From contig NZ_VUOK01000048.1 of NCBI RefSeq assembly GCF_009806555.1, forward strand, positions 1 through 56,933: 56,933 nt of DNA. Reading direction: 5' to 3'. Shown here piece by piece: positions 25,497 to 34,312 of the stretch; positions within the stretch are counted from its first letter, which is position 1, and each line of letters starts with the position of its first letter. Made by a program: the position numbers and the translations under genes. The notes beneath the pieces were generated by a model that saw only the letters and a list, made by a program, of their open reading frames with translations, was not told the origin of the DNA and made no database searches. This stretch comes from Methylobacterium sp. 2A (lineage in GTDB: Bacteria > Pseudomonadota > Alphaproteobacteria > Rhizobiales > Beijerinckiaceae).

Positions 25497-26863
25497 GCGA
25501 AGGCCTCGAACACGCGCGCGGCCTTGGCCAGGGTCTCGTCGTATTCCGGGCCCGGCTCCGACAGCAGGGTCACCCCGCCCCCCGCCTGCAGCACCGCCTG
25601 GTGCGCGTCCATGAACACGGTGCGGATCGCGATCGAGGTGTCCATCGCCCCGTCGAAGCCGATCCGGCCGATGGCGCCGCAATAGAGTTCCCGGGCATCG
25701 CCCTCGATCTCCGCGATGATGTCCATGGCGCGGATTTTTGGGGCACCCGTGATCGAGCCGCCCGGAAAGGTCCCTTCCAGGAGGTCGAGGGCGTCGAGCC
25801 CGTCGCGGAGTTGTCCGGTCACCACCGACACCAGATGGTGGACGTTGGCGTAGGTCTCCAGCCCGCAGAGCGTGGGCACGGCGACGCTGCCGGGCTTGCA
25901 CACCCGCGACAGGTCGTTGCGAAGCAGGTCGACGATCATGACGTTCTCGGCCCGCTCCTTGACGTTGGCCTGGAGCGCCTCGGCGACCAAGCGGTCGGCC
26001 TCCGGGTCGTCGAGCCGGCGGGCGGTGCCCTTGATGGGCCGTGTCTCCACGTGCCTTCCGTCGAGGCGGATGAAGCGCTCGGGCGAGGACGAGGCGACGC
26101 TCAGCCCCTCGAAGTCCAGATAGGCCCCGAAGGTCGCCGGGTTGGTGGCACGCAGCCGCCGGTAGAGGGCGAAGGGGTCGAAGCCCGCTGGCAACTCGGC
26201 GGTGAAGCGCTGGGCGATGTTGGCTTGGTAGATGTCGCCGGCGCGGATATAGGCACGGACCTTTTCGACAGCATCCTCATAGCTTTGCCGGTCGAAGTTC
26301 GAGCGCCACGTGAGTTTTTTTCCGGATTGGCCCGGGGCCTCGGCCGGTTCGCTGCCGAGCCGGTCGGCGAAGGCGGCCAGCCGCGCCTCGGCGCGGGCCT
26401 GCCGGGCGGCGGGCTCAAGTTCGGGGAAGCCGGTGGCGACGAGGCGGGCGGTGCCGGCGGCCTGATCGATCACCAGGGCCGTGTCGTAAAGGTTCAGGGC
26501 GATGTCGTCGGTGAGCCCCGCCCGCCGGGCCGGAGCTGCAACCCGCTCCAGGGCCGCGCCGAGATCGTAGGCGAAGTAGCCGATCACCCCACCCGGGAAG
26601 GGTTCTTCCGCACAGGGCTCGATCCGGTAGGGCGCGAGGCAGGCGCGCAGGGCCGCGAACGGGCCGCCCGGCACCGGCGCGCCGTCCAGGGTTGCCTGAC
26701 CATCGCGAAAACGGAAGCGCGCGAACGGGTCGGCGGCCACGATCGCATAACGCCCGAGCGGATCGTGCCGCATGGCGCTGTCGAGGAAGGCGAGCCCCGG
26801 CAGGGACCGCAGCCGGGCGGCGGCCGCGACGGGATCGATGAAGGGGATCTCTCGGGTCCACAT
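25493..26863 (-). CDS. pabB: Aminodeoxychorismate synthase component I
   Basis: 456 residues from the ATG at 26863 (MWTREIPFIDPVAAAARLR); the open frame continues 62 residues upstream but that part is Arg-rich and unlike the family. It has the chorismate-utilising domain: GDIYQANIAQRF, ASSSPERFIRLDG, TRPIKGTARR (the catalytic-Lys motif of PabB), ENVMIVDLLRNDLSRV, FPGGSITGAPKIRAM and the terminal GGGVTLLSEPGPEYDETLAKA. It makes 4-amino-4-deoxychorismate. First gene of a tightly overlapping pabB-pabA-pabC-doxX operon. Confidence 0.92.
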   Translation of the reverse strand: MWTREIPFIDPVAAAARLRSLPGLAFLDSAMRHDPLGRYAIVAADPFARFRFRDGQATLDGAPVPGGPFAALRACLAPYRIEPCAEEPFPGGVIGYFAYDLGAALERVAAPARRAGLTDDIALNLYDTALVIDQAAGTARLVATGFPELEPAARQARAEARLAAFADRLGSEPAEAPGQSGKKLTWRSNFDRQSYEDAVEKVRAYIRAGDIYQANIAQRFTAELPAGFDPFALYRRLRATNPATFGAYLDFEGLSVASSSPERFIRLDGRHVETRPIKGTARRLDDPEADRLVAEALQANVKERAENVMIVDLLRNDLSRVCKPGSVAVPTLCGLETYANVHHLVSVVTGQLRDGLDALDLLEGTFPGGSITGAPKIRAMDIIAEIEGDARELYCGAIGRIGFDGAMDTSIAIRTVFMDAHQAVLQAGGGVTLLSEPGPEYDETLAKAARVFEAFA

Positions 26864-27386
26864 GACCGGGTTCGGGGCCGTATCCTCTGGCTGGGCGTCA
26901 TGCTGCCGTCGCACAGGCGATGCCGCGGGGGAAGCGGCAGTTCCACGCAGGCACCGCCGCCGGGTGCGGGCGGGGCCTGCTCCGGACGCACGATCCGCGT
27001 TGTTCATACACCCGTGTCGGACACGGACGCCGCCGACGGAACGCGACAAACCCCTCTCTCGTGCGGAGCTGCGATCTCACACGTTTGGATCTGACACCGC
27101 GGGTCTCCCTCCCCCCTCTGCGGGGAGGGAGAGAAGCGGAGGCCTTCACGTGAGTTCTCATGCTGATGTGGGCTCTGAGGAATCGTGCGCAAGCCGCTGC
27201 ACAACAGCCAAGGTTCGGGTTTTATGACGCCTCGCACCGGTGGCTGACCACCCCTGCGGCGGCCGGTCTCGCGCGGGCGGCCTGGAACGGTTATAGGGGT
27301 GCGATCCCGAATTCTCGTCCTCGCGCTCCGTGTGGCTGTCTCACCGGCCATACACGCGGGCGGCGTCCGACCCGTCGAATGCGCCC
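26864..27386. other. Divergent pabB-rimO intergenic region
   Basis: 523 bp between divergent pabB and rimO. It holds the GC-rich hairpin at 27104-27132 and presumably both promoters. Short open frames here have no recognisable domain and overlap on both strands. Confidence 0.45.
27104..27132. repeat. GC-rich extragenic hairpin
   Basis: A perfect 11-bp stem, TCTCCCTCCCC with GGGGAGGGAGA, around a 7-nt loop. It resembles the short C/G-tract palindromes scattered between genes in many Alphaproteobacteria, like the one at 47463-47575. No U-tract follows. Confidence 0.6.
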
Positions 27387-28736
27387 ATGACCGCCACGCC
27401 CGCCCCTGTCCCGCCGGCTCCCAAAGCTTCGGCCCCAAAAATCTCGTTCGTCTCGCTGGGCTGCCCGAAGGCGCTGGTCGATTCCGAGCGGATCCTCACC
27501 CACCTGCGCGCGGAGGGCTACGAGCTGGCCCGCCGGCATGACGGCGCCGACGTGGTGATCGTCAACACCTGCGGCTTCCTCGACTCGGCCAAGGCGGAGT
27601 CGCTCTCGGCGATCGGCGAGGCCATGGCGGAGAACGGACGGGTGATCGTCACCGGCTGCATGGGCGCGCAGCCGGAGGAGATCCGCGAAAAGTATCCCGA
27701 TCTCCTCGCGGTGACCGGGCCGCAGGCCTACGAGTCGGTGGTGGCCGCTGTCCACGAGGCGGTGCCTCCGGCCCACGACCCGTTCCTCGACCTCGTGCCG
27801 CCGCAGGGGATCAAGCTCACCCCGCGCCACTACGCCTACCTGAAGATCTCGGAGGGGTGCAGCAACCGCTGCAGCTTCTGCATCATCCCGTCCTTGCGCG
27901 GAAACCTCGTCAGCCGCCCGGCGGCCGACGTGCTGCGCGAGGCGGAAAAACTGGTGAAGGCCGGCGTGAAGGAGCTGCTGGTCGTCAGCCAGGATACCAG
28001 CGCCTACGGCGTCGATATCCGCTATGCCGAGAGCCCGTGGCGGGACCGTCAGGTCCGCGCGAAGTTCTACGACCTGACCCGGGAACTCGGCGAGCTCGGG
28101 GCCTGGGTGCGCCTGCACTACGTCTACCCCTATCCGCACGTGGACGAGGTCATCCCGCTGATGGCCGAGGGCAAGGTGCTTCCCTATCTCGACATGCCGC
28201 TCCAGCACGCGAGCCCGTCGGTGCTCAAGCGGATGCGCCGGCCCGGCAACCAGGAGCGCCAGCTCGACCGGATCCGCAGCTGGCGGCAGACCTGCCCGGA
28301 CCTCGCGATCCGCTCGACCTTCATCGTCGGCTTCCCCGGCGAGACCGAAGCCGAGTTCGAGGAGCTGCTGGCCTGGCTGCAGGAGGCCAGGCTCGATCGG
28401 GTCGGCTGCTTCGAGTACGAGCCGGTGGCGGGTGCCACCGCCAACGCGCTGGGCGACCTCGTCCCGCCGGAAGTCAAGGCCGAGCGCAAGCGCCGGTTCA
28501 TGGAGGCGCAGAACGGCATCGCGCTCCGGCTGCAGCGCGCCAAGGTCGGCAGGCGGCTTCCCGTCATCGTCGATGCCGTCGAGGGCGGGACCGCCAGGGG
28601 CCGGTCCAAGGCCGACGCGCCGGAGATCGACGGCACCGTCCATGCCGCCTTCCGGCGCCCGGTGCGGGTCGGCGACATCGTCACCGTGAAGATCGACCGG
28701 GCCGAGGCCTACGACCTCTACGGCAGCGTGGCTTGA
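27387..28736 (+). CDS. rimO: Ribosomal protein S12 methylthiotransferase
   Basis: 449 residues from the ATG at 27387. A radical-SAM enzyme that methylthiolates an Asp of ribosomal protein S12. The N-terminal UPF0004 domain has three cluster-binding cysteines at 26 (SLGCPK), 62 (NTCGF) and 91 (GCMG). The radical-SAM CxxxCxxC is at 158-165 (GCSNRCSFC), and a C-terminal TRAM domain follows (GTVHAAFRRPVRVGDIVTVKI). The SLGCPKALVDSE signature separates RimO from the tRNA enzyme MiaB. Monocistronic. Confidence 0.95.
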   Translation: MTATPAPVPPAPKASAPKISFVSLGCPKALVDSERILTHLRAEGYELARRHDGADVVIVNTCGFLDSAKAESLSAIGEAMAENGRVIVTGCMGAQPEEIREKYPDLLAVTGPQAYESVVAAVHEAVPPAHDPFLDLVPPQGIKLTPRHYAYLKISEGCSNRCSFCIIPSLRGNLVSRPAADVLREAEKLVKAGVKELLVVSQDTSAYGVDIRYAESPWRDRQVRAKFYDLTRELGELGAWVRLHYVYPYPHVDEVIPLMAEGKVLPYLDMPLQHASPSVLKRMRRPGNQERQLDRIRSWRQTCPDLAIRSTFIVGFPGETEAEFEELLAWLQEARLDRVGCFEYEPVAGATANALGDLVPPEVKAERKRRFMEAQNGIALRLQRAKVGRRLPVIVDAVEGGTARGRSKADAPEIDGTVHAAFRRPVRVGDIVTVKIDRAEAYDLYGSVA

Positions 28737-28775
28737 GTTAAGGCGGTGTGGAACGCGCCCAGGCGGCCTGCCAAA

Positions 28776-29372
28776 TCATTCGTGCACTGTCGGCTGCGTG
28801 CTGGGGGTGTCCGGCGTGGCTGACGCGGATCTCTTCTCGATGTCCTGCGCACCACCGCCCTTCAGCCTGCGTCCGCCGGTAATGAGTTGCCCGACAATGC
28901 CGATCGAACCGACTCCGAAGGCGATATAGGCCAGCTCTTTCGCACCGAGATAATACATCGTGCCTGAGAAGAGCAGGATGCAGACGAACGCAAAGAGACC
29001 GTAGCGACGTCCCTCGCGAACGGATCCAAGATCCTCCTGCGCCAGCGTGCCGATCAGGCTCAGCTCGGCCTCGCGCAGAGCGATCTCACGCTTCTCGATC
29101 TCGTGCGTGTGCCGGATGGTTTCCGTTGCCGTCTGCACGATGAGAGCGGCGGAGCCGGGAGCGAGTGCCTCGATCTGGCGGATCACGTCTGGATGCGGGT
29201 ACGGGCTGATGTAGCGCTCGACGACGGCGCCCACGCGCGTGACGACTTCCTGCTTCTTCTGCACGGGAAGGGAGGTGCCGCTGAGGGCGCGCTCCATTTC
29301 CTCGCGAATGCCTTCTCGGACTTCGTGAACAGTCGTCACCCGCGTCCGCTCATGATCCTTGTCGCGAGCCAT
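28776..29372 (-). CDS. DUF2335 membrane protein
   Basis: 198 residues. The DUF2335 pattern is present: HPDVIRQIEALAPGSAALIVQTATETIRHTHEIEKREI (about 60-97), a cytoplasmic helical region, followed by two transmembrane helices (about 123-142 and 146-166). The N-terminus is charged and probably disordered. The function is unknown. An 80-residue frame lies just upstream on the same strand and may be cotranscribed. It is convergent with rimO. Confidence 0.8.
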   Translation of the reverse strand: MARDKDHERTRVTTVHEVREGIREEMERALSGTSLPVQKKQEVVTRVGAVVERYISPYPHPDVIRQIEALAPGSAALIVQTATETIRHTHEIEKREIALREAELSLIGTLAQEDLGSVREGRRYGLFAFVCILLFSGTMYYLGAKELAYIAFGVGSIGIVGQLITGGRRLKGGGAQDIEKRSASATPDTPSTQPTVHE

Positions 29373-29395
29373 CGTGCGGCCGGGTCTGATTCTTT

Positions 29396-29638
29396 TCAGG
29401 ATTGATACGGTTCGTGCTTCGTGGCCGAACGCGCGGCAGGGTGAACGATCCCGGCGTCGCCCCGCGTACCATGCATCCGGCTGATCGTAGTTGCTGCATC
29501 AGCCAATGCCTGTGCGAGATCCATCGCATCCCGGCGGGATCCGGCGTTGCTACGGTGGCCGCCCAGGAACTTCAGGCGCACGCCGTCATGTCCGACCTCG
29601 ACAAAGTCATCCAGAAGCCGGGATTGGCCGTACAGCAT
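29396..29638 (-). CDS. Hypothetical small protein
   Basis: 80 residues from the ATG at 29638 (MLYGQSRLLDDFVEVGHDGVRLKFL); an ATG at 29707 adds 23 residues. It has an ordered amphipathic segment (DAMDLAQALADAATTISRM) and no recognised domain. Support comes from the same strand and closeness (23 bp) to the DUF2335 gene; it could be a chance frame. Confidence 0.35.
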   Translation of the reverse strand: MLYGQSRLLDDFVEVGHDGVRLKFLGGHRSNAGSRRDAMDLAQALADAATTISRMHGTRGDAGIVHPAARSATKHEPYQS

Positions 29639-29978
29639 GCCCGGGCCCGATAAGCCTTGCAGGACGCCCCGCCAGAAGGGCCGCGACTTCAATCCCGACA
29701 CCGGCATCTCCTGAACACTGACACCATGGTCCGGCCGATTGGACGAGCCATCGACGGGATCGATTCTTCAACGGCAAGCCATTCTGAAAGGTATGCGGCC
29801 CGGCAAATTCCGGCAACTCGCGGAAGCGGCGACCAGGTCTCGGAGCGTGTCGGCCGAGCCTCCGGGATGTGCAACGACATGTTTCATGTGAACGGTTGGA
29901 GCGTCGCGGCTTGACCCGGCCGTTTCCCACCTGCATCCGGAACAGAGCGGGAACTCGCGGCGGATCTCCGAGGCGGCG
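29639..29978. other. Intergenic upstream of dinB
   Basis: 340 bp with mixed base composition. Apart from the LexA box at 29940-29954, no element or gene is supported. Confidence 0.4.
29940..29954. promoter_or_regulatory. Alphaproteobacterial LexA (SOS) box
   Basis: GAAC-N7-GAAC (GAACAGAGCGGGAAC), the direct-repeat SOS box of Alphaproteobacteria read from the other strand (GTTC-N7-GTTC). It ends 24 bp before the dinB ATG, where LexA would block transcription. Confidence 0.8.
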
Positions 29979-31061
29979 ATGGATCCGGAGGTCGCGCTCC
30001 GAAAGATCATCCATATCGACATGGACGCGTTCTACGCCTCGGTGGAGCAGCGCGACGACCCGTCCTTGCGTGGCCGGCCGCTCGCGGTCGGCGGCTCGAA
30101 GGAGCGGGGCGTCGTCGCGGCGGCGAGCTACGAGGCCCGAAAATTCGGCGTCCGCTCGGCCATGCCGTCGGCGACCGCGCGGCGGCTCTGCCCGGATTTG
30201 CTGTTCGTGAAGCCGCGCTTCGAGGTCTACCGGGCGGTCTCGGAGGAGATCCGCGAAATCTTCGCCCGGCACACGGCCCTGATCGAGCCGGTCGCCCTCG
30301 ACGAAGCCTATCTCGACGTCACCGAGAATCTCCTGGGCCTTCCGACCGCGACGGCCGTGGCGAAGGCGATCCGGGCCGAGATCCTGGAACGCACCGGGCT
30401 CATCGCCTCGGCCGGGGTCTCGTACAACAAGTTCCTGGCCAAGGTGGCGTCCGACCACAGGAAGCCGGACGCCCTGTTCGTCATCACCCCCGCCATGGGG
30501 CCGGATTTCGTGGCCGAGCTGCCGATCGGCCGGTTCCACGGGGTCGGCCCGGTCACTGAGGCCAAGATGAAGCGGCTCGGGATCCACACCGGGGCGGATC
30601 TGCGCGCCTGGACGCCGGAGCGCCTGCGCGAGACCTTCGGTTCGGCCGGCGCCTACTATCACGCGGTCGCCCGCGGCATCGACGACAGGCCGGTGCGCGC
30701 CCACCGGGTGCGCAAGTCGATCGGGGCGGAGACCACCTTCTCGGACGACACCGCCGCCTTCGAGGTGCTGGCCGCCCGGCTCGCGCCCCTGCTCGACAAG
30801 GTCTGGGCCGGGGCGGCCGCCAGGGGCCTGCGCGGCCGGACCGTGACCCTGAAGCTCAAGTTCTCGGATTTCGCCCAGGTCACCCGGGCGAAGTCGCTCG
30901 TCGCCCCCGTGCCCGACCGGGCGAGCCTGGAACGGATCGGCCTCGACCTGCTCGCCGGCCTGTTTCCTTTGCGGCGTAGCGCGCGGCTGATCGGCGTGTC
31001 GCTGTCGGGTTTCGCGCAGGGGGAGGAGGCGGGGTCGATGCAACTGGGGTTAGAGCTTTAG
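29979..31061 (+). CDS. dinB: DNA polymerase IV
   Basis: 360-residue Y-family translesion polymerase. The metal-binding carboxylates are present: Asp14 in IHIDMDAFYASVEQ, and Asp108-Glu109 in PVALDEAYLDVT, where the usual Ser before LDE is Ala. The SAGVSYNKFLAKVASDHRKP palm motif and the little-finger domain follow. It ends with QLGLEL (355-360), a beta-clamp-binding motif. The LexA box just upstream indicates SOS induction. Confidence 0.94.
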   Translation: MDPEVALRKIIHIDMDAFYASVEQRDDPSLRGRPLAVGGSKERGVVAAASYEARKFGVRSAMPSATARRLCPDLLFVKPRFEVYRAVSEEIREIFARHTALIEPVALDEAYLDVTENLLGLPTATAVAKAIRAEILERTGLIASAGVSYNKFLAKVASDHRKPDALFVITPAMGPDFVAELPIGRFHGVGPVTEAKMKRLGIHTGADLRAWTPERLRETFGSAGAYYHAVARGIDDRPVRAHRVRKSIGAETTFSDDTAAFEVLAARLAPLLDKVWAGAAARGLRGRTVTLKLKFSDFAQVTRAKSLVAPVPDRASLERIGLDLLAGLFPLRRSARLIGVSLSGFAQGEEAGSMQLGLEL

Positions 31062-31093
31062 TCACATAATCAATTTTAGGTTAAGAGTCTTAT

Positions 31094-31127
31094 GCTGCGA
31101 CGCAGCGCCTATTGTGCGATGCCGCAC
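31094..31127. promoter_or_regulatory. Paired dyads after dinB
   Basis: GCTGCGACGCAGC (31094-31106) contains CTGC-N3-GCAG, the pattern reported for the PHB regulator PhaR. GTGCG-ATGC-CGCAC (31114-31127) follows. They lie between dinB and a small secreted-protein gene and may instead be a terminator. No phasin or PHB gene is here, so the PhaR reading is weak. Confidence 0.25.
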
Positions 31128-31214
31128 TTTCGGCTCGGCGGGGCCCTCCCAGATTGAGGGCACGGCGCGCGGCACCGTACGGACGGACGCCGCCGGAACA
31201 GAAGGACCCTCCCC

Positions 31215-31466
31215 ATGTCGAACCCTGCTTCCCTGGTCGCCGCCTGCGCGCTGGCGCTGACCCTCTCGGCCGGTGTCGCCCGCGCGGATGGCACTTCCGC
31301 CTTCAGCGCCTCCGACACGGCGCTGCTGATGGGCAACACGGCGAGCCCCGGCCGCCTTTACGTGCCGACCCCCAGTGACGAGGATCGGAATGTCACCGGT
31401 TCCATTCCGGCCGCCGCGCCCGCCCCGCACGGGCATAAGGCGCCGGCCCGCACGCCGGTCCGCTGA
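31215..31466 (+). CDS. Small exported protein
   Basis: 83 residues: a clear signal peptide (SNPASLVAACALALTLSAGVARA) and a short mature part rich in Ser, Ala and Pro (SASDTALLMGNTASPGRLYVP). There is no cysteine and no known family. Probably periplasmic. It has its own upstream region with dyads at 31094-31127 and is convergent with the next small gene. Confidence 0.6.
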   Translation: MSNPASLVAACALALTLSAGVARADGTSAFSASDTALLMGNTASPGRLYVPTPSDEDRNVTGSIPAAAPAPHGHKAPARTPVR

Positions 31467-31477
31467 ATGAAACCGCA

Positions 31478-31505
31478 GGCCCGGGCGCGCGTCCGCGCTC
31501 GGGCC
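31478..31505. terminator. Hairpin between convergent genes
   Basis: A 12-bp stem with one G-U pair: GGCCCGGGCGCG, loop CGTC, CGCGCTCGGGCC. It sits between the convergent stops at 31466 and 31525. There is no U-tract, so it may only pause transcription or stabilise the transcript ends. Confidence 0.4.
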
Positions 31506-31524
31506 AATGTGCGGTCGCTAACCC

Positions 31525-31725
31525 TCAGGCGTTCTTGCGCGGCCGGTGGTCCGGGTCGATGCCACCATCCAGCTTCGTCTCGTTGTCCACGTCACCCTCG
31601 AAGGTCGAATCCGCCTGCAGATCGGCGGGATCGGCGCCGCTCATGCCCTTCGAGGTGCCGATGCCGGGATTGCCCTTGAGGTCGGCATCCGTGGGTGTCT
31701 CGGTCTTGAGGTGCTTGTTCGACAT
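31525..31725 (-). CDS. Small hydrophilic acidic protein
   Basis: 66 residues from the ATG at 31725 (MSNKHLKTETPTDADLKGNPGIGTSKG). It is hydrophilic, with many Asp and Gly, no Cys, no membrane segment and no signal peptide; probably disordered, in the style of small stress-related proteins of Rhizobiales. No family assigned. It lies downstream of pncA on the same strand, about 90 bp away. Confidence 0.6.
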   Translation of the reverse strand: MSNKHLKTETPTDADLKGNPGIGTSKGMSGADPADLQADSTFEGDVDNETKLDGGIDPDHRPRKNA

Positions 31726-31815
31726 GCTGGCTCCTGTCGGATGCTGGAGCCGGGCCAACGCATCGCGGCCGTGAAGTCTCCCGCCTGCCGTGCGGCGGTT
31801 CGCCTCCCCGGGGGC

Positions 31816-32442
31816 TCAGCCGATCTCCGCCGCCGCGATCCGGCGCACGCCCGCGGCCTCCATCCGCGCCCAGGCCTGCGCGAGCGATCCCTCGACATCG
31901 ATCCCCCGCACTGCGTCCGCCACCACGAGGGTGTCGAAGCCCGCATCCCGTGCGTCCAGCGCGCTCCAGGCGACGCAGAAATCCGTGGCGAGGCCGCACA
32001 GGACGAGGCGGGTGATCCCGCGCTCCCGCAGAGCCCCGGCAAGCCCGGTGCGGGTGGTCCGGTCGGCCTCCAGGAAGGCCGAGTAGCTGTCGACGCGGGA
32101 ATCCAGCCCCTTGCGGATCACGAGCCCCGCCCGGTCGGTGGCCAGCCCCGGCGCGAAACCCGCGCCCGCGCGGCCCTGGACGCAGTGCCGGGGCCACAGC
32201 ACCTGCGCGCCGTAGGGGAGCGCGACCGTCTCGAAGGGCACCTTCCCGGCATGGTTGTCCGCGAAGGAGACGTGGTCGGCCGGGTGCCAGTCCTGCGTCA
32301 GGGCGACGTGCCGGAATTTCTGCTGGAGCGCGTTGACCGGCCCGATCACCGCATCGCCCTCCGGGACGGGCAGCGCCCCGCCCGGCAGGAAATCGACCTG
32401 CACGTCGATCACGAGGAGCAGGTCGGCGGGGCCTGGTGTCAC
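31816..32442 (-). CDS. pncA: Nicotinamidase
   Basis: 208 residues. Isochorismatase-fold amidase converting nicotinamide to nicotinate for NAD salvage. The active site is complete: Asp13 region LLVIDVQVDF, metal-binding TQDWHPADHVSF (Asp and two His), Lys in VIRKGLDSRVDSYSAF, and the nucleophile Cys in LCGLATDFCVAWSALDA. Its end and the quinone oxidoreductase gene flank it on the same strand with a 10-bp gap, so these two are cotranscribed. Confidence 0.92.
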   Translation of the reverse strand: MTPGPADLLLVIDVQVDFLPGGALPVPEGDAVIGPVNALQQKFRHVALTQDWHPADHVSFADNHAGKVPFETVALPYGAQVLWPRHCVQGRAGAGFAPGLATDRAGLVIRKGLDSRVDSYSAFLEADRTTRTGLAGALRERGITRLVLCGLATDFCVAWSALDARDAGFDTLVVADAVRGIDVEGSLAQAWARMEAAGVRRIAAAEIG

Positions 32443-32452
32443 GTTGCGGGCC

Positions 32453-33430
32453 CTACGGCAGCATCACGGTCGAGCCGGTGGTCTCCCGGCCCGCGAGGTC
32501 GCGATGCACCTGCTGCGCCTCGGCGAGCGGGTAGGTGGCGTTCACCGCGATCTTCACCGCGCCCGCGCGCACCACCGTGAACAGGCGGGCCGCCGCCTCC
32601 TCCAGGGTGGCGCGGTTCGACGAGAAGGTCGCGAGCGTCGGGCGGGTCACGTAGAGCGAGCCGCGCGGGGCGAGCAGGCCGAGGTCGAGGCCGGTGATCG
32701 GCCCGGAGGCCGAGCCGAAGCTCGCGAGCAACCCGAGCGGCGCGAGGCTGTCGAGCGAGCCCATCAGGGTCGCCTGTCCGACGCCGTCATAGACCACCGG
32801 CACGCCCTTGCCGCCGGTGATCTCGCGCACGCGCTTGGCGACATCCTCCTCGCGGTAGAGGATGACGTGGTCGCAGCCGTTCTGCCGGGCGAGCTCGGCC
32901 TTCTCGGGGCTGCCGGCGGTGCCGATCACCGTGGCGCCGAGGTGCTTGGCCCATTGGCAGGCGATCAGGCCGACGCCGCCGGCGGCGGCCTGCCACAGGA
33001 TCGTGTCGCCGGGCTTCACCGCGTAGGTCCGGTGCAGCAGGTACTCGACGGTCAGCCCCTTGAGCATCATCGCGGCGGCGGTCTTCTCGTCGACGCCCTC
33101 GGGGATCGGCACGGCCGCGGAGGCCGGGATCACCGGCTCCTCGGCGTAGCAGCCGTCCGGCACGGAGCCGTAGGCGACCCGGTCGCCGGGCTTGAACAGG
33201 GTGACGCCCTCGCCGACCGCCGTGACGGTGCCGGCGCCCTCCTTGCCGGGGGTGAAGGGCATGTGCGGGGACTTGTAGGCGCCGGTGCGGAAGTAGATGT
33301 CGATGAAGTTGACGCCGATCGCCGCCTGCTTGACGCGGATCTGCCCGGGGCCGGGCTCGGCCAGGGGCACGTCCTCGAAGCGCATCACCTCGGGGCCGCC
33401 ATACTCGTAGACCCGGATCGCCTTCGGCAT
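32453..33430 (-). CDS. Quinone oxidoreductase (zinc-free MDR)
   Basis: 325 residues from the ATG at 33430 (MPKAIRVYEYGGPEVMRFEDV). NADPH:quinone oxidoreductase family (QorA-like): GVNFIDIYFRTGAYK, PGKEGAGTV, the nucleotide-binding AAAGGVGLIACQWAKHLGA, and a lack of structural-zinc cysteines. It reduces quinones, probably one electron at a time, with NADPH. The first 160 residues of the longer open frame upstream are shadow sequence. Operon with pncA. Confidence 0.9.
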   Translation of the reverse strand: MPKAIRVYEYGGPEVMRFEDVPLAEPGPGQIRVKQAAIGVNFIDIYFRTGAYKSPHMPFTPGKEGAGTVTAVGEGVTLFKPGDRVAYGSVPDGCYAEEPVIPASAAVPIPEGVDEKTAAAMMLKGLTVEYLLHRTYAVKPGDTILWQAAAGGVGLIACQWAKHLGATVIGTAGSPEKAELARQNGCDHVILYREEDVAKRVREITGGKGVPVVYDGVGQATLMGSLDSLAPLGLLASFGSASGPITGLDLGLLAPRGSLYVTRPTLATFSSNRATLEEAAARLFTVVRAGAVKIAVNATYPLAEAQQVHRDLAGRETTGSTVMLP

Positions 33431-33622
33431 CGTCGTGCTCCCGCTCGCCGCCCCGTCCGGGGCGTTGGCCTTTCGAGATAACGATGCGTCGGCCGGAGGC
33501 AATTTCTTTTTCTTCCCTGAACTCCCGCGCTTCGGTGCCTCCGGGGTCGGATGCTGGATCCGGGGCGCCCGGCCGCCTATCTTGGCGTGAACGCCCGCCC
33601 CTCCGACCGGAAGGTCCGAAAA

Positions 33623-33919
33623 ATGTCCGGCACCACCCGCACGAGCGCCGATCTCGATCCGCGCCGCCGCCGCCTCCTCTACCGCGCCTGGCACCGGGGC
33701 ATCCGCGAGATGGACCTGATCATGGGCCGCTTCGCCGATGCCGAGATCGGCGACCTGTCGGAGGCGGAACTCGACCAGTTCGAGGCGCTGATCGAGGTGC
33801 CGGACCGCGACCTGTTCAAGTGGCTCACCGGCGAGGTTGAGACGCCGTCGAACTACGATACGGCGGTCTGGCAGCGCGTGCGCGCGTTCCACCGGCACGA
33901 CGCGCCGATCCATTCCTGA
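33623..33919 (+). CDS. sdhE: FAD assembly factor SdhE (DUF339)
   Basis: 98 residues from the ATG at 33623. The family signature is clear: DPRRRRLLYRAWHRGIREMDLIMGRFAD includes the conserved RGxxExD motif as RGIREMD. FEALIEVPDRDLFKWLTG follows. SdhE promotes covalent flavinylation of succinate dehydrogenase. A 79-residue gene follows 14 bp downstream on the same strand. Confidence 0.92.
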   Translation: MSGTTRTSADLDPRRRRLLYRAWHRGIREMDLIMGRFADAEIGDLSEAELDQFEALIEVPDRDLFKWLTGEVETPSNYDTAVWQRVRAFHRHDAPIHS

Positions 33920-33933
33920 GAGAGCCCGCCCGA

Positions 33934-34173
33934 ATGCCCGACATGGACGAACCGAAGCCCGCTTACGACCACCCGGCCCGGTCGGTCGCCACCGAACTCG
34001 TCGTGCGCATCATGCTGGAGATGATGGAGCGCTCCGATCCGGCGCTCCGCGCCGAGATCCTGCGGCAGGCCACGGCCCGGGCCGGAGCGATGACCGAGCA
34101 CATGCCCAACGCGGAGTATTTCCGCGGCCGGGTCGAGGCCGCACTGGCGGAGATCGTCGGGCCGGACGCGTGA
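33934..34173 (+). CDS. Hypothetical small helical protein
   Basis: 79 residues, largely helical (ATELVVRIMLEMMERSDPALRAEILRQATARAGAM), no signal peptide or membrane segment. Unknown family. It is 14 bp after sdhE and likely cotranscribed. Confidence 0.6.
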   Translation: MPDMDEPKPAYDHPARSVATELVVRIMLEMMERSDPALRAEILRQATARAGAMTEHMPNAEYFRGRVEAALAEIVGPDA

Positions 34174-34218
34174 GGGGTTTTCCGCAACGCTGACCGGGAT
34201 CGCGGCCGGGCGGCCGGG

Positions 34219-34300
34219 TTCCGGCGCAAACCGCCGGAACTCAGGGCCTCGCCGGCACGCGTCATCGCGGGCGCAATCCCGGCCCCGATCGGGGGCCGGG
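34219..34300. terminator. Two hairpins between convergent genes
   Basis: TTCCGGCG-CAAAC-CGCCGGAA (34219-34239) and CCCGGCCCC-GATCG-GGGGCCGGG (34278-34300) are perfect 8- and 9-bp stems in the 139-bp convergent gap. No U-tract, so factor-independent termination is uncertain. Confidence 0.4.
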
Positions 34301-34312
34301 AAGGCCCGCCGC

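Noticed and set aside
26864..27049. N-terminal extension of pabB
   Set aside because: 62 Arg/Ala-rich residues unlike any PabB; the ATG at 26863 gives the family start.
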